Assembly: GCA_963836195.1 (NCBI GenBank)
Contig: CAWIIX010000021.1
Span: 234,600-298,599, forward strand
From: Trebonia sp963836195
GTDB taxonomy: Bacteria > Actinomycetota > Actinomycetes > Streptosporangiales > Streptosporangiaceae
Length of the DNA: 64,000 nt
Reading direction: 5' to 3'
The notes beneath the pieces are model-generated. The model had not been told where the DNA came from and ran no database searches. It saw only the letters and a list, made by a program, of their open reading frames with translations. Shown here in pieces: positions 49,235-58,440 of this stretch (position 1 is its first letter; every line of letters starts with the position of its first letter). The position numbers were made by a program, and so were the translations under genes.

Positions 49235-49619
49235 CAACGCCCGGCGTCCTGTTGCCGACGGGTGACCGTCCCGGTCGTACTCGCCGGTCACGCTGACCGG
49301 TCGAGTCGGCTCCCCCGCGGCCGCCACAGTTCGTTCGGAAAACCGAAGAATTATCCGAACGTGCGCGTCGATTCCGAACCCGCCGCTCACCGTCCCAGTG
49401 ATCGTAAGCCGATACGGCCAGAATGAATTTGCTCATTGACGATAAAACTCAGGAATTGATTGTGTCGTGTCATGCCATCCTCAGTTTGATGAGACCGGCT
49501 ACGTCAGGAAGGGGCGGCGCCGGTTCCTTGGGCCGGGGAAGAATGCTTCTGTGCGGGGGAGTATCAATCATTAACGCTCCTCACCAGCCTGCAATTTATC
49601 CGCGAGGAGCCGCCGAATC
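49235..49619. other. intergenic region before the FAD/ATP-grasp cassette
   Basis: 385 bases, AT-richer than the flanking genes. It contains a short inverted repeat GTTCGG...CCGAAC (49333-49360) and a G-rich CGGGGGAG element near 49555 that resembles the one before the LuxR pair. A promoter for the next three-gene cassette is expected. No gene with convincing codon bias was found. Confidence 0.45.
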
Positions 49620-50843
49620 ATGACTGACACGAACGTCGCCATCGTCGGCGCCGGACCGTACGGGCTTGCCGCCGCCACGCACCTGCGCAGGGCGGGGGTG
49701 GATGTCCGCGTCATCGGCCAGCCGATGTCGTTCTGGCAGAACATGCCCGCCGGACTGGTGCTGCGCTCCAACTGGACGGCTACCTGCATCGGGGAGCCCC
49801 AGGGGGAGCTGACCCTGGACTCGTTCTGCGCCGCGACCGGTGCCAGCTTCGGCCGGCCAGTGCCGCTGGACCGCTTCGTCGACTACGGCCTGTGGGTACA
49901 GCAGCAGGTCGCGCCGGATGTCGACAAGCGCCTGGTGAAAGAGGTGGAAGCGGGCCGAGACGGATTCCGGCTGACGCTCGATGACGGCGCCGCGCTGACC
50001 GCCCGCCGGGTCGTGGTCGCGGCTGGCATCGAGTTGTTCGCCAGCCGTCCGGCGCTGGCTGACCACCTGCCATCGGAACTGGCTTCGCACACCGGCGAGC
50101 ACAAGGACCTGAGCCGCTTCCGCGGGTCCCGGGTGCTGGTCGTGGGCGGCGGCCAGAGCGCGCTCGAGTGCGCCGCACTGCTTCAGGAGAACGGCGCCGA
50201 GGCCGAGGTGGCCGTCCGGCAGGATCATGTGAACTGGCTGCACGGCGGCAAGTACCAGCGAATGCTTGGCCGGGCGGCTCGTCTCGTGTACGCGCCCACC
50301 GATGTAGGCCCGATGGGACTGTCCCGGCTGGTGGCTGTGCCCGAACTGTTCACGCGGCTGCCGCGCGGACTTCAGGATCGGCTGGCCTACCGGGCCATCC
50401 GCCCGGCCGGCGCCGCCTGGCTGCGGCCGCGGCTGACCGGGATACCGATCAGGCTTGGCCGGACCGTGGCCGCCGCGACCCCGCGAGACGGGAAACTCGA
50501 CGTCACGTTCGCGGACGGTGCCACCCAGACCGTTGACCACCTGCTCTTCGGAACCGGCTACCGGGTAGACGTGACGCGCTACCCGTTCCTGACCGACACG
50601 ATCACCGCCCAGATCAAGCGGGCCGGCGGATACCCGCTGCTCACCACCGGGATGGAATCGTCCGTGCCGGGACTGCACTTCCTCGGCGCCCCGGCCGCGT
50701 GGAGCTTCGGGCCGATCATGCGCTTCGTGTCGGGCGGCTGGTACAGCGGACGCGCGGTGGCGCGGGCCATCGCCGGCCCGTCCCGGGTCGCCGCGACGGC
50801 CGAGCCGACCGCGATGCCGGCCGCCGCCGGAGGGGCGCCGTGA
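49620..50843 (+). CDS. FAD/NAD(P)-dependent oxidoreductase (flavin monooxygenase-like)
   Basis: 407 residues. N-terminal FAD-binding VAIVGAGPYGLAAATHL, a second dinucleotide fold RVLVVGGGQSALECAALL at about 160-178, and the flavoprotein C-terminal motif HLLFGTGYRVDVTRYPFL. The arrangement is like lysine/ornithine N-hydroxylases and YUCCA-type flavin monooxygenases. Substrate unknown. ATG 49620 with a CGAGGAG site. The stop overlaps the GTG of the ATP-grasp gene, so the two products are made together. Confidence 0.87.
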   Translation: MTDTNVAIVGAGPYGLAAATHLRRAGVDVRVIGQPMSFWQNMPAGLVLRSNWTATCIGEPQGELTLDSFCAATGASFGRPVPLDRFVDYGLWVQQQVAPDVDKRLVKEVEAGRDGFRLTLDDGAALTARRVVVAAGIELFASRPALADHLPSELASHTGEHKDLSRFRGSRVLVVGGGQSALECAALLQENGAEAEVAVRQDHVNWLHGGKYQRMLGRAARLVYAPTDVGPMGLSRLVAVPELFTRLPRGLQDRLAYRAIRPAGAAWLRPRLTGIPIRLGRTVAAATPRDGKLDVTFADGATQTVDHLLFGTGYRVDVTRYPFLTDTITAQIKRAGGYPLLTTGMESSVPGLHFLGAPAAWSFGPIMRFVSGGWYSGRAVARAIAGPSRVAATAEPTAMPAAAGGAP

Positions 50844-52057
50844 CCTCAAGCTCGTCGGTGGCCTCCCGCCAGGACGACTTCGGGGTGGCCGCCCGCGACG
50901 TCGGCGCGATCGTGATCGGCGGGGACTACCAGGGCCTCGGCATCGCCCGCAGCCTCGGACGACACGGAGTCCCGGTGTGCGTCATCGACGACGAGGTTTC
51001 CATCTCGCGCGTGTCGCGCTTCGTCCGGGACTCCATTCGGGTACCCAGCCTGCGCACCGAGCAGGATCTGCTGGACGCGCTGGCACTGGCCCGCGGCAAG
51101 CTCGGCCTGTCCGGGTGGGTGCTGTATCCGACCCGCGAGGAAAACGTCGCGGGCATCGCGGCGAATCGGGACGTGCTCCAAAAGGAATTCCGGGTGCCCA
51201 CTCCCGGGCTGACCTCGATCCAGCACGCCTGGGACAAGCGGGAGGTGTACAGCCTGGCCGAGCGGCTGTCCATCCCGGTGCCGCGGACCTGGTTCCCGCG
51301 GTCGGAGGAGGACCTGGCCGCGATCGAGGTCGATGACCCGGTCGTGCTCAAGCCCGCGATCAAGGAGCACTTCTTTTACGCCACCCACGCCAAGGCGTGG
51401 CGGGCCGACACCGCCGCCGAGCTGCTGGACGCCTTCCGCCGCGCCACCGAGATCATGCCGGCCAGCGAGATCATCGTCCAGGAGATGATCCCCGGAGGCG
51501 GCGAGCAGCAGTTCGCCTACTGCGCGTTCTTCCGGGAGGGCCACCCGGTGGCCAGCATGACGGTGCAGCGCAGGCGTCAGCATCCATCCGACTTCGGCCG
51601 CGCGAGCACCTATGTCGAGACGATCTCGCTGCCCGAGATCGTCGAGCCCTCCTGCCGCTTCCTGACCGCAATCGGCTATTACGGGCTGGTGGAGCTCGAG
51701 TACAAGCGCGACCCCCGCGACGGCGTCTGCAAGCTCCTCGATGTCAACGCCAGGACGTGGGGCTACCACTCGCTGGGGGCGGCCGCCGGAGTGGACTTTC
51801 CTTACCTGCTGTTCCGCGACCAGGTCGGCGCGCCGGTGACGGAGGCGCACGCCCGGACCGGCGTCCGCTGGGTCCGGCTCAATACCGATGTCCCCAATGC
51901 CCTGCTCGACATCCGGGCGGGCCGGCTGCGGCTGGGGGAGTACCTGCGCTCCTTCCGCGGCGTGCGGACCGAGGCGGTGTTCTCGGTCAGCGACCCGCTG
52001 CCAGGTCTCTATGAGATCGCACTGCTGCCCTACCTCGCGGTTAAACGCGGCCTGTGA
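50840..52057 (+). CDS. ATP-grasp family ligase
   Basis: 405 residues. A Rossmann-like start (GAIVIGGDYQGLGIARSLGR) is followed by an ATP-grasp domain: substrate arm YPTREENVAGIAANRD, nucleotide lysine region DPVVLKPAIKEHFF, VQEMIPGGGEQQF, and the metal site ELEYKRD with LLDVNARTWGYHS. Such enzymes form an amide or ester bond between a carboxylate and an amine with ATP. In this context it may attach an amino acid or peptide to a sugar or lipid (inference). GTG start overlaps the upstream stop. Confidence 0.88.
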   Translation: MTSSSSVASRQDDFGVAARDVGAIVIGGDYQGLGIARSLGRHGVPVCVIDDEVSISRVSRFVRDSIRVPSLRTEQDLLDALALARGKLGLSGWVLYPTREENVAGIAANRDVLQKEFRVPTPGLTSIQHAWDKREVYSLAERLSIPVPRTWFPRSEEDLAAIEVDDPVVLKPAIKEHFFYATHAKAWRADTAAELLDAFRRATEIMPASEIIVQEMIPGGGEQQFAYCAFFREGHPVASMTVQRRRQHPSDFGRASTYVETISLPEIVEPSCRFLTAIGYYGLVELEYKRDPRDGVCKLLDVNARTWGYHSLGAAAGVDFPYLLFRDQVGAPVTEAHARTGVRWVRLNTDVPNALLDIRAGRLRLGEYLRSFRGVRTEAVFSVSDPLPGLYEIALLPYLAVKRGL

Positions 52058-52083
52058 TCTCTCCGGCACCCCGAGGAGGGCCC

Positions 52084-53574
52084 GTGTTCGAAGCCTCGCA
52101 CCCATTCGTGTTCTTCGACTACTTCCGCACTCCCTACGAGGTCCGGCCGGCCTCAGAGGGCAGCAGCCACGCGGGCGCGGCCGCCTTCGTGCGCACGCTG
52201 ACCGCGGTGGCGCGTCCCGGCCGGGCTGCGCGCTCTCTGTTCTGGGTCGGCGCCGACGCTCGGCCGGCGGCCGAGAGCGCGGCCAGCCAGCCGGGTCGCT
52301 ACGCGCTCGATACGTTCACCTTCTTCGGGCATGTGGCGTCGGACGCCGCCGTCAAGGCCATGCTCCCGGGGCCGGAAGGGCGCTGGCACCAGGCCGAGCC
52401 CATTCGAGCCGGAGCTGACGGCCCCCCGGTGGCGGCCGTCTGGCGGGACGCGGACGGCAACGTCTTCCTGCCGTTCGACCCGGGTGAGGTGATGCGGCTG
52501 TTCTGGTCGGAGGGATACCGGGACATCGGGCGTTCCGCCGCCAAGGCGCTGGCCCACGCGGCTGCGCTAATGCGCGCCTATTACCTGGTCCGCCCGGCCC
52601 TGCCCCGGCCGCTTCAGCTGGCGATGCGACGGCAGTTCACCCGCGTGCAGGCGGCTTCGCCCTTCCCGGCGTGGCCGATCGAAGACAGCCTGCACGACTT
52701 CTACGGCTGGCTGTTCACGACGATCGCCAACCTGGCGGGGGAGCCGGTGCCCTTCCTCGCCGTCTGGCCGTCCGGCCGAACGTGGGCGCTGGTGCTGACC
52801 CACGACGTGGAGACCGACGTCGGCTACCGCGACATGGACCTGCTGCGCGGGCCCGAGCGCGCTCGCGGGTACCGATCGTCCTGGAACTTCGTCGGCGGCC
52901 GCTACCGGGTCGATGACCACATGGCCCGCTCGCTGCAAGACGATGGCTGCGAGGCCGGCGTGCACGGGCTCCTGCACGATGGCAGGGACCTGGAAGAGCG
53001 GTTCATCGACGAACGGCTGCCGGCCATGTGGGAGAACGCCAGGCGCTGGGGCGCGGTCGGGTTCCGGTCCCCCGCCACGCACCGGGGCTGGGACCTGATG
53101 AACCGGCTCGGATTCGACTACGACTCGTCCTACTCGGACACGGACCCGTACGAGCCGCAGCCGGGCGGGTGCTGCAGCTTCCTCCCCTATTTCAACCGGG
53201 ACACGGTGGAACTCCCGATCACCCTCCCGCAGGACCACACGCTGTTCACCATCCTGCAGCACACGGACGGGAGCCTGTGGCTGCGCAAGGCTGAGCACAT
53301 CCGCGACCGGGGCGGCATGGTCCTGGTGCTCACTCACCCGGATTACGCCCGCGACGACCGCCTCGCCCAGGGGTACGAGTCGCTGCTCGAGAAGTTCGTC
53401 GGCGACGACACCGTCTGGCACGCCCTGCCGAAGGAGGTTGCGACGTGGTGGCGGAAGCGCGCGGCTTCGACGATCCGCGATCAGGGCGATGGCTGGATTA
53501 TTGACGGCCCGGCGTCAGAGGACGGGCGGGTCTGCTTCGCGGAAGCCGGATTCCTGGCGGCCACATCCGGTTAA
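52084..53574 (+). CDS. NodB-like polysaccharide deacetylase domain protein
   Basis: 496 residues. An unfamiliar N-terminal half (about 1-215) precedes a NodB-type deacetylase fold. Motif 1 is LTHDVETD (metal Asp), motif 2 is AGVHGLLHDGRD (HxxxH-type), motif 3 is VGFRSPATHRGWD, and LTHPDY closes the set. No signal peptide, so it may act on cytoplasmic lipid-linked or nucleotide-linked substrates. GTG 52084 was chosen because AGGAGGG stands just upstream; an in-frame GTG at 52054 overlaps the ATP-grasp stop. The stop codon overlaps the stop of the convergent methyltransferase gene. Confidence 0.82.
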   Translation: MFEASHPFVFFDYFRTPYEVRPASEGSSHAGAAAFVRTLTAVARPGRAARSLFWVGADARPAAESAASQPGRYALDTFTFFGHVASDAAVKAMLPGPEGRWHQAEPIRAGADGPPVAAVWRDADGNVFLPFDPGEVMRLFWSEGYRDIGRSAAKALAHAAALMRAYYLVRPALPRPLQLAMRRQFTRVQAASPFPAWPIEDSLHDFYGWLFTTIANLAGEPVPFLAVWPSGRTWALVLTHDVETDVGYRDMDLLRGPERARGYRSSWNFVGGRYRVDDHMARSLQDDGCEAGVHGLLHDGRDLEERFIDERLPAMWENARRWGAVGFRSPATHRGWDLMNRLGFDYDSSYSDTDPYEPQPGGCCSFLPYFNRDTVELPITLPQDHTLFTILQHTDGSLWLRKAEHIRDRGGMVLVLTHPDYARDDRLAQGYESLLEKFVGDDTVWHALPKEVATWWRKRAASTIRDQGDGWIIDGPASEDGRVCFAEAGFLAATSG

Positions 53575-55079
53575 GCCTGCTTGCGGAGCGCCCAGACGAC
53601 GGTGTGGCTGATGTCCCGCAACGGCGATGGCAGGACCGCGGCACTCACGGGGGCGATGCCCACTCCGGTGACCTGCAGGAGTTCGAGGCCGAGGTCGCGG
53701 GTAAGGAAACTCGTCATCGGACGGACGGCGAAGCCGCGAACATGATCACCGTTGCCGATGTGGAGCGTCGTCGGCTGGTAGCCCGCCAGCAACAGCAGGC
53801 GGTTGTGCAGGGCCGCTAGGTTGGGGACGGCGACCACCAGAACGCCCCCGGGCCGCAGCACCCGCCGCGCCTCCCGCAAAGCGGGACCGAGATTCTTCAC
53901 CGTGACCAGATCGCGGTTCCAGACCACCAGGTCGAAGTCGCCATCGGCAGCGGGGAAGGCCGCCGCCTCCACATCAACCCGACGGAAATCCGTCGCGGTG
54001 CTCACGGCCGGATCACGGACGTCTTCGCCATCGTAGATAACCGGACGGTCAGGGGCGGCAAGCTGGTCGCGGAACAGCAGGGTCTGTCGGCCGCGGCCTG
54101 GCTGGATCTGCAGTAGGCGGCCGTAATCGGGCGCCTGGGCATGAATCATGCGGGCGATCTCACCGACGACGCCGTCTTCGATCCGCTGATGCCTATGTTC
54201 CCGAGTCACTTGCACCATGCCCGGCGTCCGAGGGTCTTGGGTGCCCGGCCAAGGCTGGTCCTGCGATGCCGCCTTGATGGCGATCCCCCAGAGTCCGTCT
54301 CCGGTGATGTGCCTGGCCGCGATCGAGGCTGCCGGAGCCACCCGTTCGATGAAGCGGCTGAACCCGAGGCTGTGATCAATGTCGTCGACGATCGCCGCCC
54401 CGCCCGGCGGCAGCGTCGGCCATACGGTGTCGAGTTCGAAGCAGGTGTTGCGCGCGGTGTGCAGGCTGTCGTGAACGAAGAGATCGACCTGCTGGAGCTC
54501 GCGGGCAAGTCCCGGCAGGCGGCGCCTGCTCGTCCCTTCCACGTAGGTCCAGCGCGGTCGCAGGTGCTCAGGGATGGCTATGCCGATCTCGTGATGCAGC
54601 GCCGGATCCACCGCTGGGAGATCGACGCTCCACAGGTGACCGGTCCCGTTGCGCTCGAGGCGCTCAAGGATCACCCGGCTGATAAGGCCGTGTGCCACCC
54701 CGGTTTCCACAACGGTTGCCGGGCGCGTGTGCGCCACCAGACACCAGATGGCCTCGGCCTGCGACCGGTCGCCGTCGTTCCACCCGCGGTAAGAGGCCAA
54801 GCCGACGCGCAGCCCCGCCGCTGCCAGATCGGAAATCGTGGCATCCCACACCTCGCCGAATTGCCGTGACTCCTGACATGGCCACGGCGTCTCGATCGCC
54901 TTGTGCAGGACCTCCGACCAGTCGCTCACGGCCTCGTAATGCTCACCCGGCGAACGCCCGAGAGCCAGCAGCTCGCGCTGGTCCCTGCGTCTGTCGATAC
55001 GGCCGCGGATCCGCTCGATTCCCGCGCGCGGGTGACCCAGCATCGTATATGAGGCCCGTATCGTGTACCCGAGCTGCAT
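53571..55079 (-). CDS. tandem two-domain methyltransferase
   Basis: 502 residues with two SAM-dependent methyltransferase folds. The first (about 110-260) is of the Methyltransf_24/cephalosporin-hydroxylase-like kind (ATVVETGVAHGLISRVILERL, VDLFVHDSLHTARNT, GGAAIVDDIDHS). The second (about 320-500) is Methyltransf_11-like (LLQIQPGRGRQTLLF, FDLVVWNRDLVTVKNLGPALREARRVLRPGG). It may modify two positions of the polymer or a lipid head group. Transcribed against the rest of the cluster, with 278 bases of upstream DNA for a promoter. Confidence 0.82.
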   Translation of the reverse strand: MQLGYTIRASYTMLGHPRAGIERIRGRIDRRRDQRELLALGRSPGEHYEAVSDWSEVLHKAIETPWPCQESRQFGEVWDATISDLAAAGLRVGLASYRGWNDGDRSQAEAIWCLVAHTRPATVVETGVAHGLISRVILERLERNGTGHLWSVDLPAVDPALHHEIGIAIPEHLRPRWTYVEGTSRRRLPGLARELQQVDLFVHDSLHTARNTCFELDTVWPTLPPGGAAIVDDIDHSLGFSRFIERVAPAASIAARHITGDGLWGIAIKAASQDQPWPGTQDPRTPGMVQVTREHRHQRIEDGVVGEIARMIHAQAPDYGRLLQIQPGRGRQTLLFRDQLAAPDRPVIYDGEDVRDPAVSTATDFRRVDVEAAAFPAADGDFDLVVWNRDLVTVKNLGPALREARRVLRPGGVLVVAVPNLAALHNRLLLLAGYQPTTLHIGNGDHVRGFAVRPMTSFLTRDLGLELLQVTGVGIAPVSAAVLPSPLRDISHTVVWALRKQA

Positions 55080-55357
55080 TCGTACTGCTCCTTCGCCTCA
55101 CGACAGTCGTAACTAGACCTAAATCGGATGAGATGTCTGTGGGGCCGCGGATCCTGCGAGGACGAGCGTTGGACTGCCTCATACCCGCATCTCTCGGCGT
55201 ACCGCGGGAATCCTGGGCGTCGTCACGACCCTGCCGTGAGCGCCGTCCACGGAACAAGTAACGCAAGCTAGGCGTCCGTGGGCAACCCTCACCTTGGTGA
55301 GGGCCGCTACGTCGGCGAGAGGTGGTGCCGTTGTGCACTATGTTTCGGCAGAGGTGA

Positions 55358-56197
55358 TTAGCCTGCCGCGGCTACGGGCTGGGATTGATGAGCGAACGCC
55401 GGGGTCTCCCATATGCGCTCGTTCATGTACTCCTTGACCAAGGCGATATAGTGTTCGGCCGGCGCCGTGTACCAACTACCGGCGAACCACCGGCCTATGC
55501 AGCCCCATACGTCGCCGGCGGCGTACTGCTTCCCACGAGGTTGAGTGTTCAACCACACCTCATCGCCGTCATAGCATGACCGCCAGACGGCATACATCGT
55601 GTCCACGTTCATCGCCGTTGAGTTGCCAAAGCCCGGCCACGCTGTCTCAAAATAACGGTATTTGACCTGAAGGATTCCGAAGCTTTGCGGGCACTGTCCA
55701 GGCTTGCCGTCGACTCCCAGTGCGTGGCCGGGAGGGCAGAGCGTGGCGTCATCCGTCCAGTCGCCGAGCTGGGTCTGATTCCACCAGCTCTCCACTGCGG
55801 CCTCGGCGAGAACAATGTCCTGGTTGATGCCCCACTTGCAGGCGGCCCAGCGCAGGATCTCCTCCGTGCTGCCAGTGAAGTCACCGTCGATGCGGGATGC
55901 GAGTGCTGCGGCTTGCGGCTTGTCGCCTTGGGGAAAGACCGTCGGACCTACCTGTTGCCCGACGGTGTCATTGAGGCGCTCGTTACCCGGCCGGTTCTCA
56001 GGGCTCGGTGATTTTCGGACCAAACTAGCGCATTCTGCTCCGGACGGCAGTGCAGCGCCGGGCGGGAGGGTGTTGAAGAAAACGCCGCTGCTGGTCGACC
56101 CCTGATGAGCGACCGCGGTGCCAACCACAACGCCGACCAGCAGGATAGCCGCCGCGCCGAGACAGCCGACGCCCAAGCGGATATGCGTCCACTTCAT
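55358..56197 (-). CDS. lytic-transglycosylase-like secreted or membrane-anchored protein
   Basis: 279 residues. A signal anchor (RLGVGCLGAAAILLVGVVVG) is followed by an SLT-type fold. The catalytic Glu context is AEAAVESWWNQTQLGDW, and the later SFGILQVKYRYFETAW matches the GLMQ-type motif II of transglycosylases. It may open peptidoglycan for polymer export or cleave the polymer. ATG 56197 was chosen because the membrane helix follows directly; codons upstream lack coding character. It lies on the same strand as the DUF218 gene. Confidence 0.78.
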   Translation of the reverse strand: MKWTHIRLGVGCLGAAAILLVGVVVGTAVAHQGSTSSGVFFNTLPPGAALPSGAECASLVRKSPSPENRPGNERLNDTVGQQVGPTVFPQGDKPQAAALASRIDGDFTGSTEEILRWAACKWGINQDIVLAEAAVESWWNQTQLGDWTDDATLCPPGHALGVDGKPGQCPQSFGILQVKYRYFETAWPGFGNSTAMNVDTMYAVWRSCYDGDEVWLNTQPRGKQYAAGDVWGCIGRWFAGSWYTAPAEHYIALVKEYMNERIWETPAFAHQSQPVAAAG

Positions 56198-56420
56198 GTC
56201 GGCAAGTCCTACCGGTAGGACAACACGTGTGCGCGCTCGATGCTTTCCGCCGCGTCTCCGAAGGCCCACTGATCGTTTCCCCTCTACGTCAATGGTACCG
56301 GCGCCTGTCCGCAGGTCGTCTGAATCAGCGCCCACATAATGGATTGGCCCGCCCGAAAAACCACCACGGCGCTGACCCCCGCGTGCTGGTGACCAGATCG
56401 AAGGCTGTGCCCACCCGGTG

Positions 56421-57077
56421 TTAGCAACTTCGCTGCACAATTTCGGCCTTGAACGTTGCCGCCCATTGGTAGGCGATCTGGTACGGCCACAGATGCCTCG
56501 GCAGCGGAGTGGTGACGCCGTAGATCTCGCCGCTGTAGCACCGCCCGAACCTCAGTTCCGCCCGCCAGGTCTGATCCGGCGTCGTGACGAGGACGATCGA
56601 GCGGATGCCGTACTCCCGGGCGAGCCGGGCGGTCCCCTCGGCCTCGCCCTGGGTGGTGTCGGGGTCGGGCTTGAAGCAGAGCGCTAGCGCGGAGCCGACA
56701 TGCGCCCCGCAGAGCTGCGGCGGGACGTACTCGCCCTGCGAGAGGATCAGGTATCGGGCCCGTCCCTGTTTCGCCAGGGCGATGGCCGCCGAGATGCGGT
56801 TCCCGAACCCGCCGGGCACGACGATGGCATCGACGCGTGCGGGCATCCCCGTCGTCGGCCAGACAAATAGCCAGGCGGTGGCCCCGCAGAAGAGGGCGAA
56901 CAGCACCGCCAGCGCGATCAGGACTCGGCGTACCCACCGCCATCGCCGTCCCCGCCGGCCGCGCGGCCCCGTCCGAGGAGAAGGAGGGGGAGAAGAAGGA
57001 GCACCGGAAGCCGGAGCCGGAGAGGGATCCAACTGGGGGGTGTTCTTCCACGCACCGTCGTTACCAATTGGCTCCAC
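56421..57077 (-). CDS. YdcF/ElyC-like DUF218 membrane protein
   Basis: About 218 residues. A Pro/Ser/Arg-rich cytoplasmic start, one membrane helix (RVLIALAVLFALFCGATAWLF), then the DUF218 fold: VDAIVVPGGFGNRISAAIALAKQG, YLILSQGEYVP, TTQGEAEGTARLAREYGIRSIVLVTTPDQTWRAEL split by short loops. Four cysteines in the extracytoplasmic part may pair. DUF218 proteins such as ElyC affect envelope polymer or lipid-carrier metabolism. The start is uncertain: GTG 57077 is used, but longer starts exist. Confidence 0.72.
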   Translation of the reverse strand: MEPIGNDGAWKNTPQLDPSPAPASGAPSSPPPSPRTGPRGRRGRRWRWVRRVLIALAVLFALFCGATAWLFVWPTTGMPARVDAIVVPGGFGNRISAAIALAKQGRARYLILSQGEYVPPQLCGAHVGSALALCFKPDPDTTQGEAEGTARLAREYGIRSIVLVTTPDQTWRAELRFGRCYSGEIYGVTTPLPRHLWPYQIAYQWAATFKAEIVQRSC

Positions 57078-57391
57078 GACAGCTATGGTATCGGCCCCAC
57101 CTGAAAAACCTCTTAGCGGAATGCCGATTAAGCGCAGACGAACCGAACCTTGGTTGATTCGGAAATTTCCTGTGTGAATTTGCGGAATTCCAGGGCGAGG
57201 CTGATGAGCGACCAACGCCGCGTAGTCCCTCACGATGGCTTTAATCCGGAATCTCGCAATTAAAGGGGGTCTCGATGAAGCAAACAATCGGTGGGATGCA
57301 CTTCAGGTGGCGGGCACCGCCCGTTCACCGAGGAGCCCGATCGTGATCAGTGGCGCGGCCGGTTTTAGAGACTTGCTTGTAGAGCTGAATG

Positions 57392-57405
57392 AGCCCGCAA
57401 GGGCT
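57392..57405 (+). other. short hairpin with GNRA-type tetraloop
   Basis: AGCCC-GCAA-GGGCT, a perfect 5-bp stem closed by a GCAA loop. It is the only compact RNA-like element seen in this non-coding stretch. It lacks the U-run of an intrinsic terminator. Confidence 0.35.
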
Positions 57406-57502
57406 ACAACTGCATGACTCTCTACGGTAAGAAGACGTTCTTGAATTTATGCACGGACGCCCCGTCTCTGTTTACAGCTGTGACCAGATCATGCTTGTTG
57501 TT

Positions 57503-57640
57503 TTATTTTTCCTGGAACGCCTGGTCGGGGTCGGCGCCCGACCAGGCGGCGCGCAGCAGCGTCCGGAGGTCCTCGGCGGTAGACCGGACGCGGGTTGGAC
57601 GGGGGACGGAGGGCAGGATCGCGTCGGCCGCCGCACAGTT
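57503..57640 (-). pseudogene. 3' remnant of an unidentified gene
   Basis: On the minus strand the last about 45 codons before TAA have strong G/C bias at third positions and read ADAILPSVPRP ... STAEDLRTLLRAAWSGADPD. Upstream of about 57650 this bias disappears and there is no plausible N-terminal half. It looks like the truncated end of a gene whose body has been lost; the family is not recognised. Confidence 0.4.
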
Positions 57641-57841
57641 GGTTTCGATACGGCCAACAAAAACCTGCGCAGGTACCCACCGACGGGCTGCAGCCAGGCA
57701 GGTTACGTGTACGTGTCCGGCCACGGAGCTGCCATGGCCTGTCCGACGTTGTCCGGACATTAGCTCGCGATGGTCAGCGGGACACTCGAGCTGCGATTCT
57801 GAGCACGACAAGAAATCCGAGCTGAGATTCCGTCCGAAACC

Positions 57842-57856
57842 ACCTAGGCCCTAGGT
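57842..57856. repeat. 15-bp perfect palindrome
   Basis: ACCTAGG-C-CCTAGGT, fully symmetrical about a central C, in non-coding DNA. CTAG-containing palindromes are rare in high-GC genomes, so it may be a protein-binding or recombination site. Confidence 0.45.
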
Positions 57857-58428
57857 CTCTGGGTGCGCTCGGGACTGCGTTGGCGCGTGAGGGGATGCCG
57901 AGAGGACATACCAGCGGCAAGCGACAAAACTTAATGCAACAAGAGTTCACGAAACAGATTCCCTCCTATTGGGAATTTGAATGCACCATCAGACGACTTT
58001 CAACAAAAGATTGCATTCATTTTAACGTTCTGTAACTTGATCTAAACATCGGAAAAGGTCACGATACGAGCAATGTGGATAAACTCGAGACGCGCAGCGC
58101 GTGCGAGAGATACTGCTTCATGTCATAGCTTTGTGTGTTTTCCAAGCACTACAAACAGATCGGTCGTCAGAGGGGGCCTTGCAAGTCCCTAGTAGCAGGG
58201 GGGCATCGACGTCTCGCGTCACGCCTGACAGACGGGCGCACGCTTCGAGAGGCGAGGGGTTTGTATAAGCCTCCTCCGTTGGTCGTGAAGGCCCAGGTTG
58301 TGGCGGAGACGAGGATCTTGGGGCAGCAGCCCAGGGTCCAGAAGTTGTGCCGACGACTAGATATGTTGGGGTCGGATTTGTGCCCTCCTAGGGGTCTCTT
58401 GCGGTGGTGGTTCGAGTGGGCACAGTGC

Positions 58429-58440
58429 AGAGACGTCTCT
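58429..58440. repeat. 12-bp perfect palindrome
   Basis: AGAGACGTCTCT, fully symmetrical, in the same non-coding region. No linked gene explains it. Confidence 0.35.

Noticed and set aside
49169..49390. 73-codon minus-strand frame overlapping the end of the decarboxylase-like gene
   Set aside because: Part shows some coding character, but it overlaps a better-supported gene and has no recognisable family.
57361..57385. GTTTTAGAG start reminiscent of a CRISPR repeat or tracrRNA
   Set aside because: Single copy, no spaced repeats, no cas genes, and the similarity is only nine bases.
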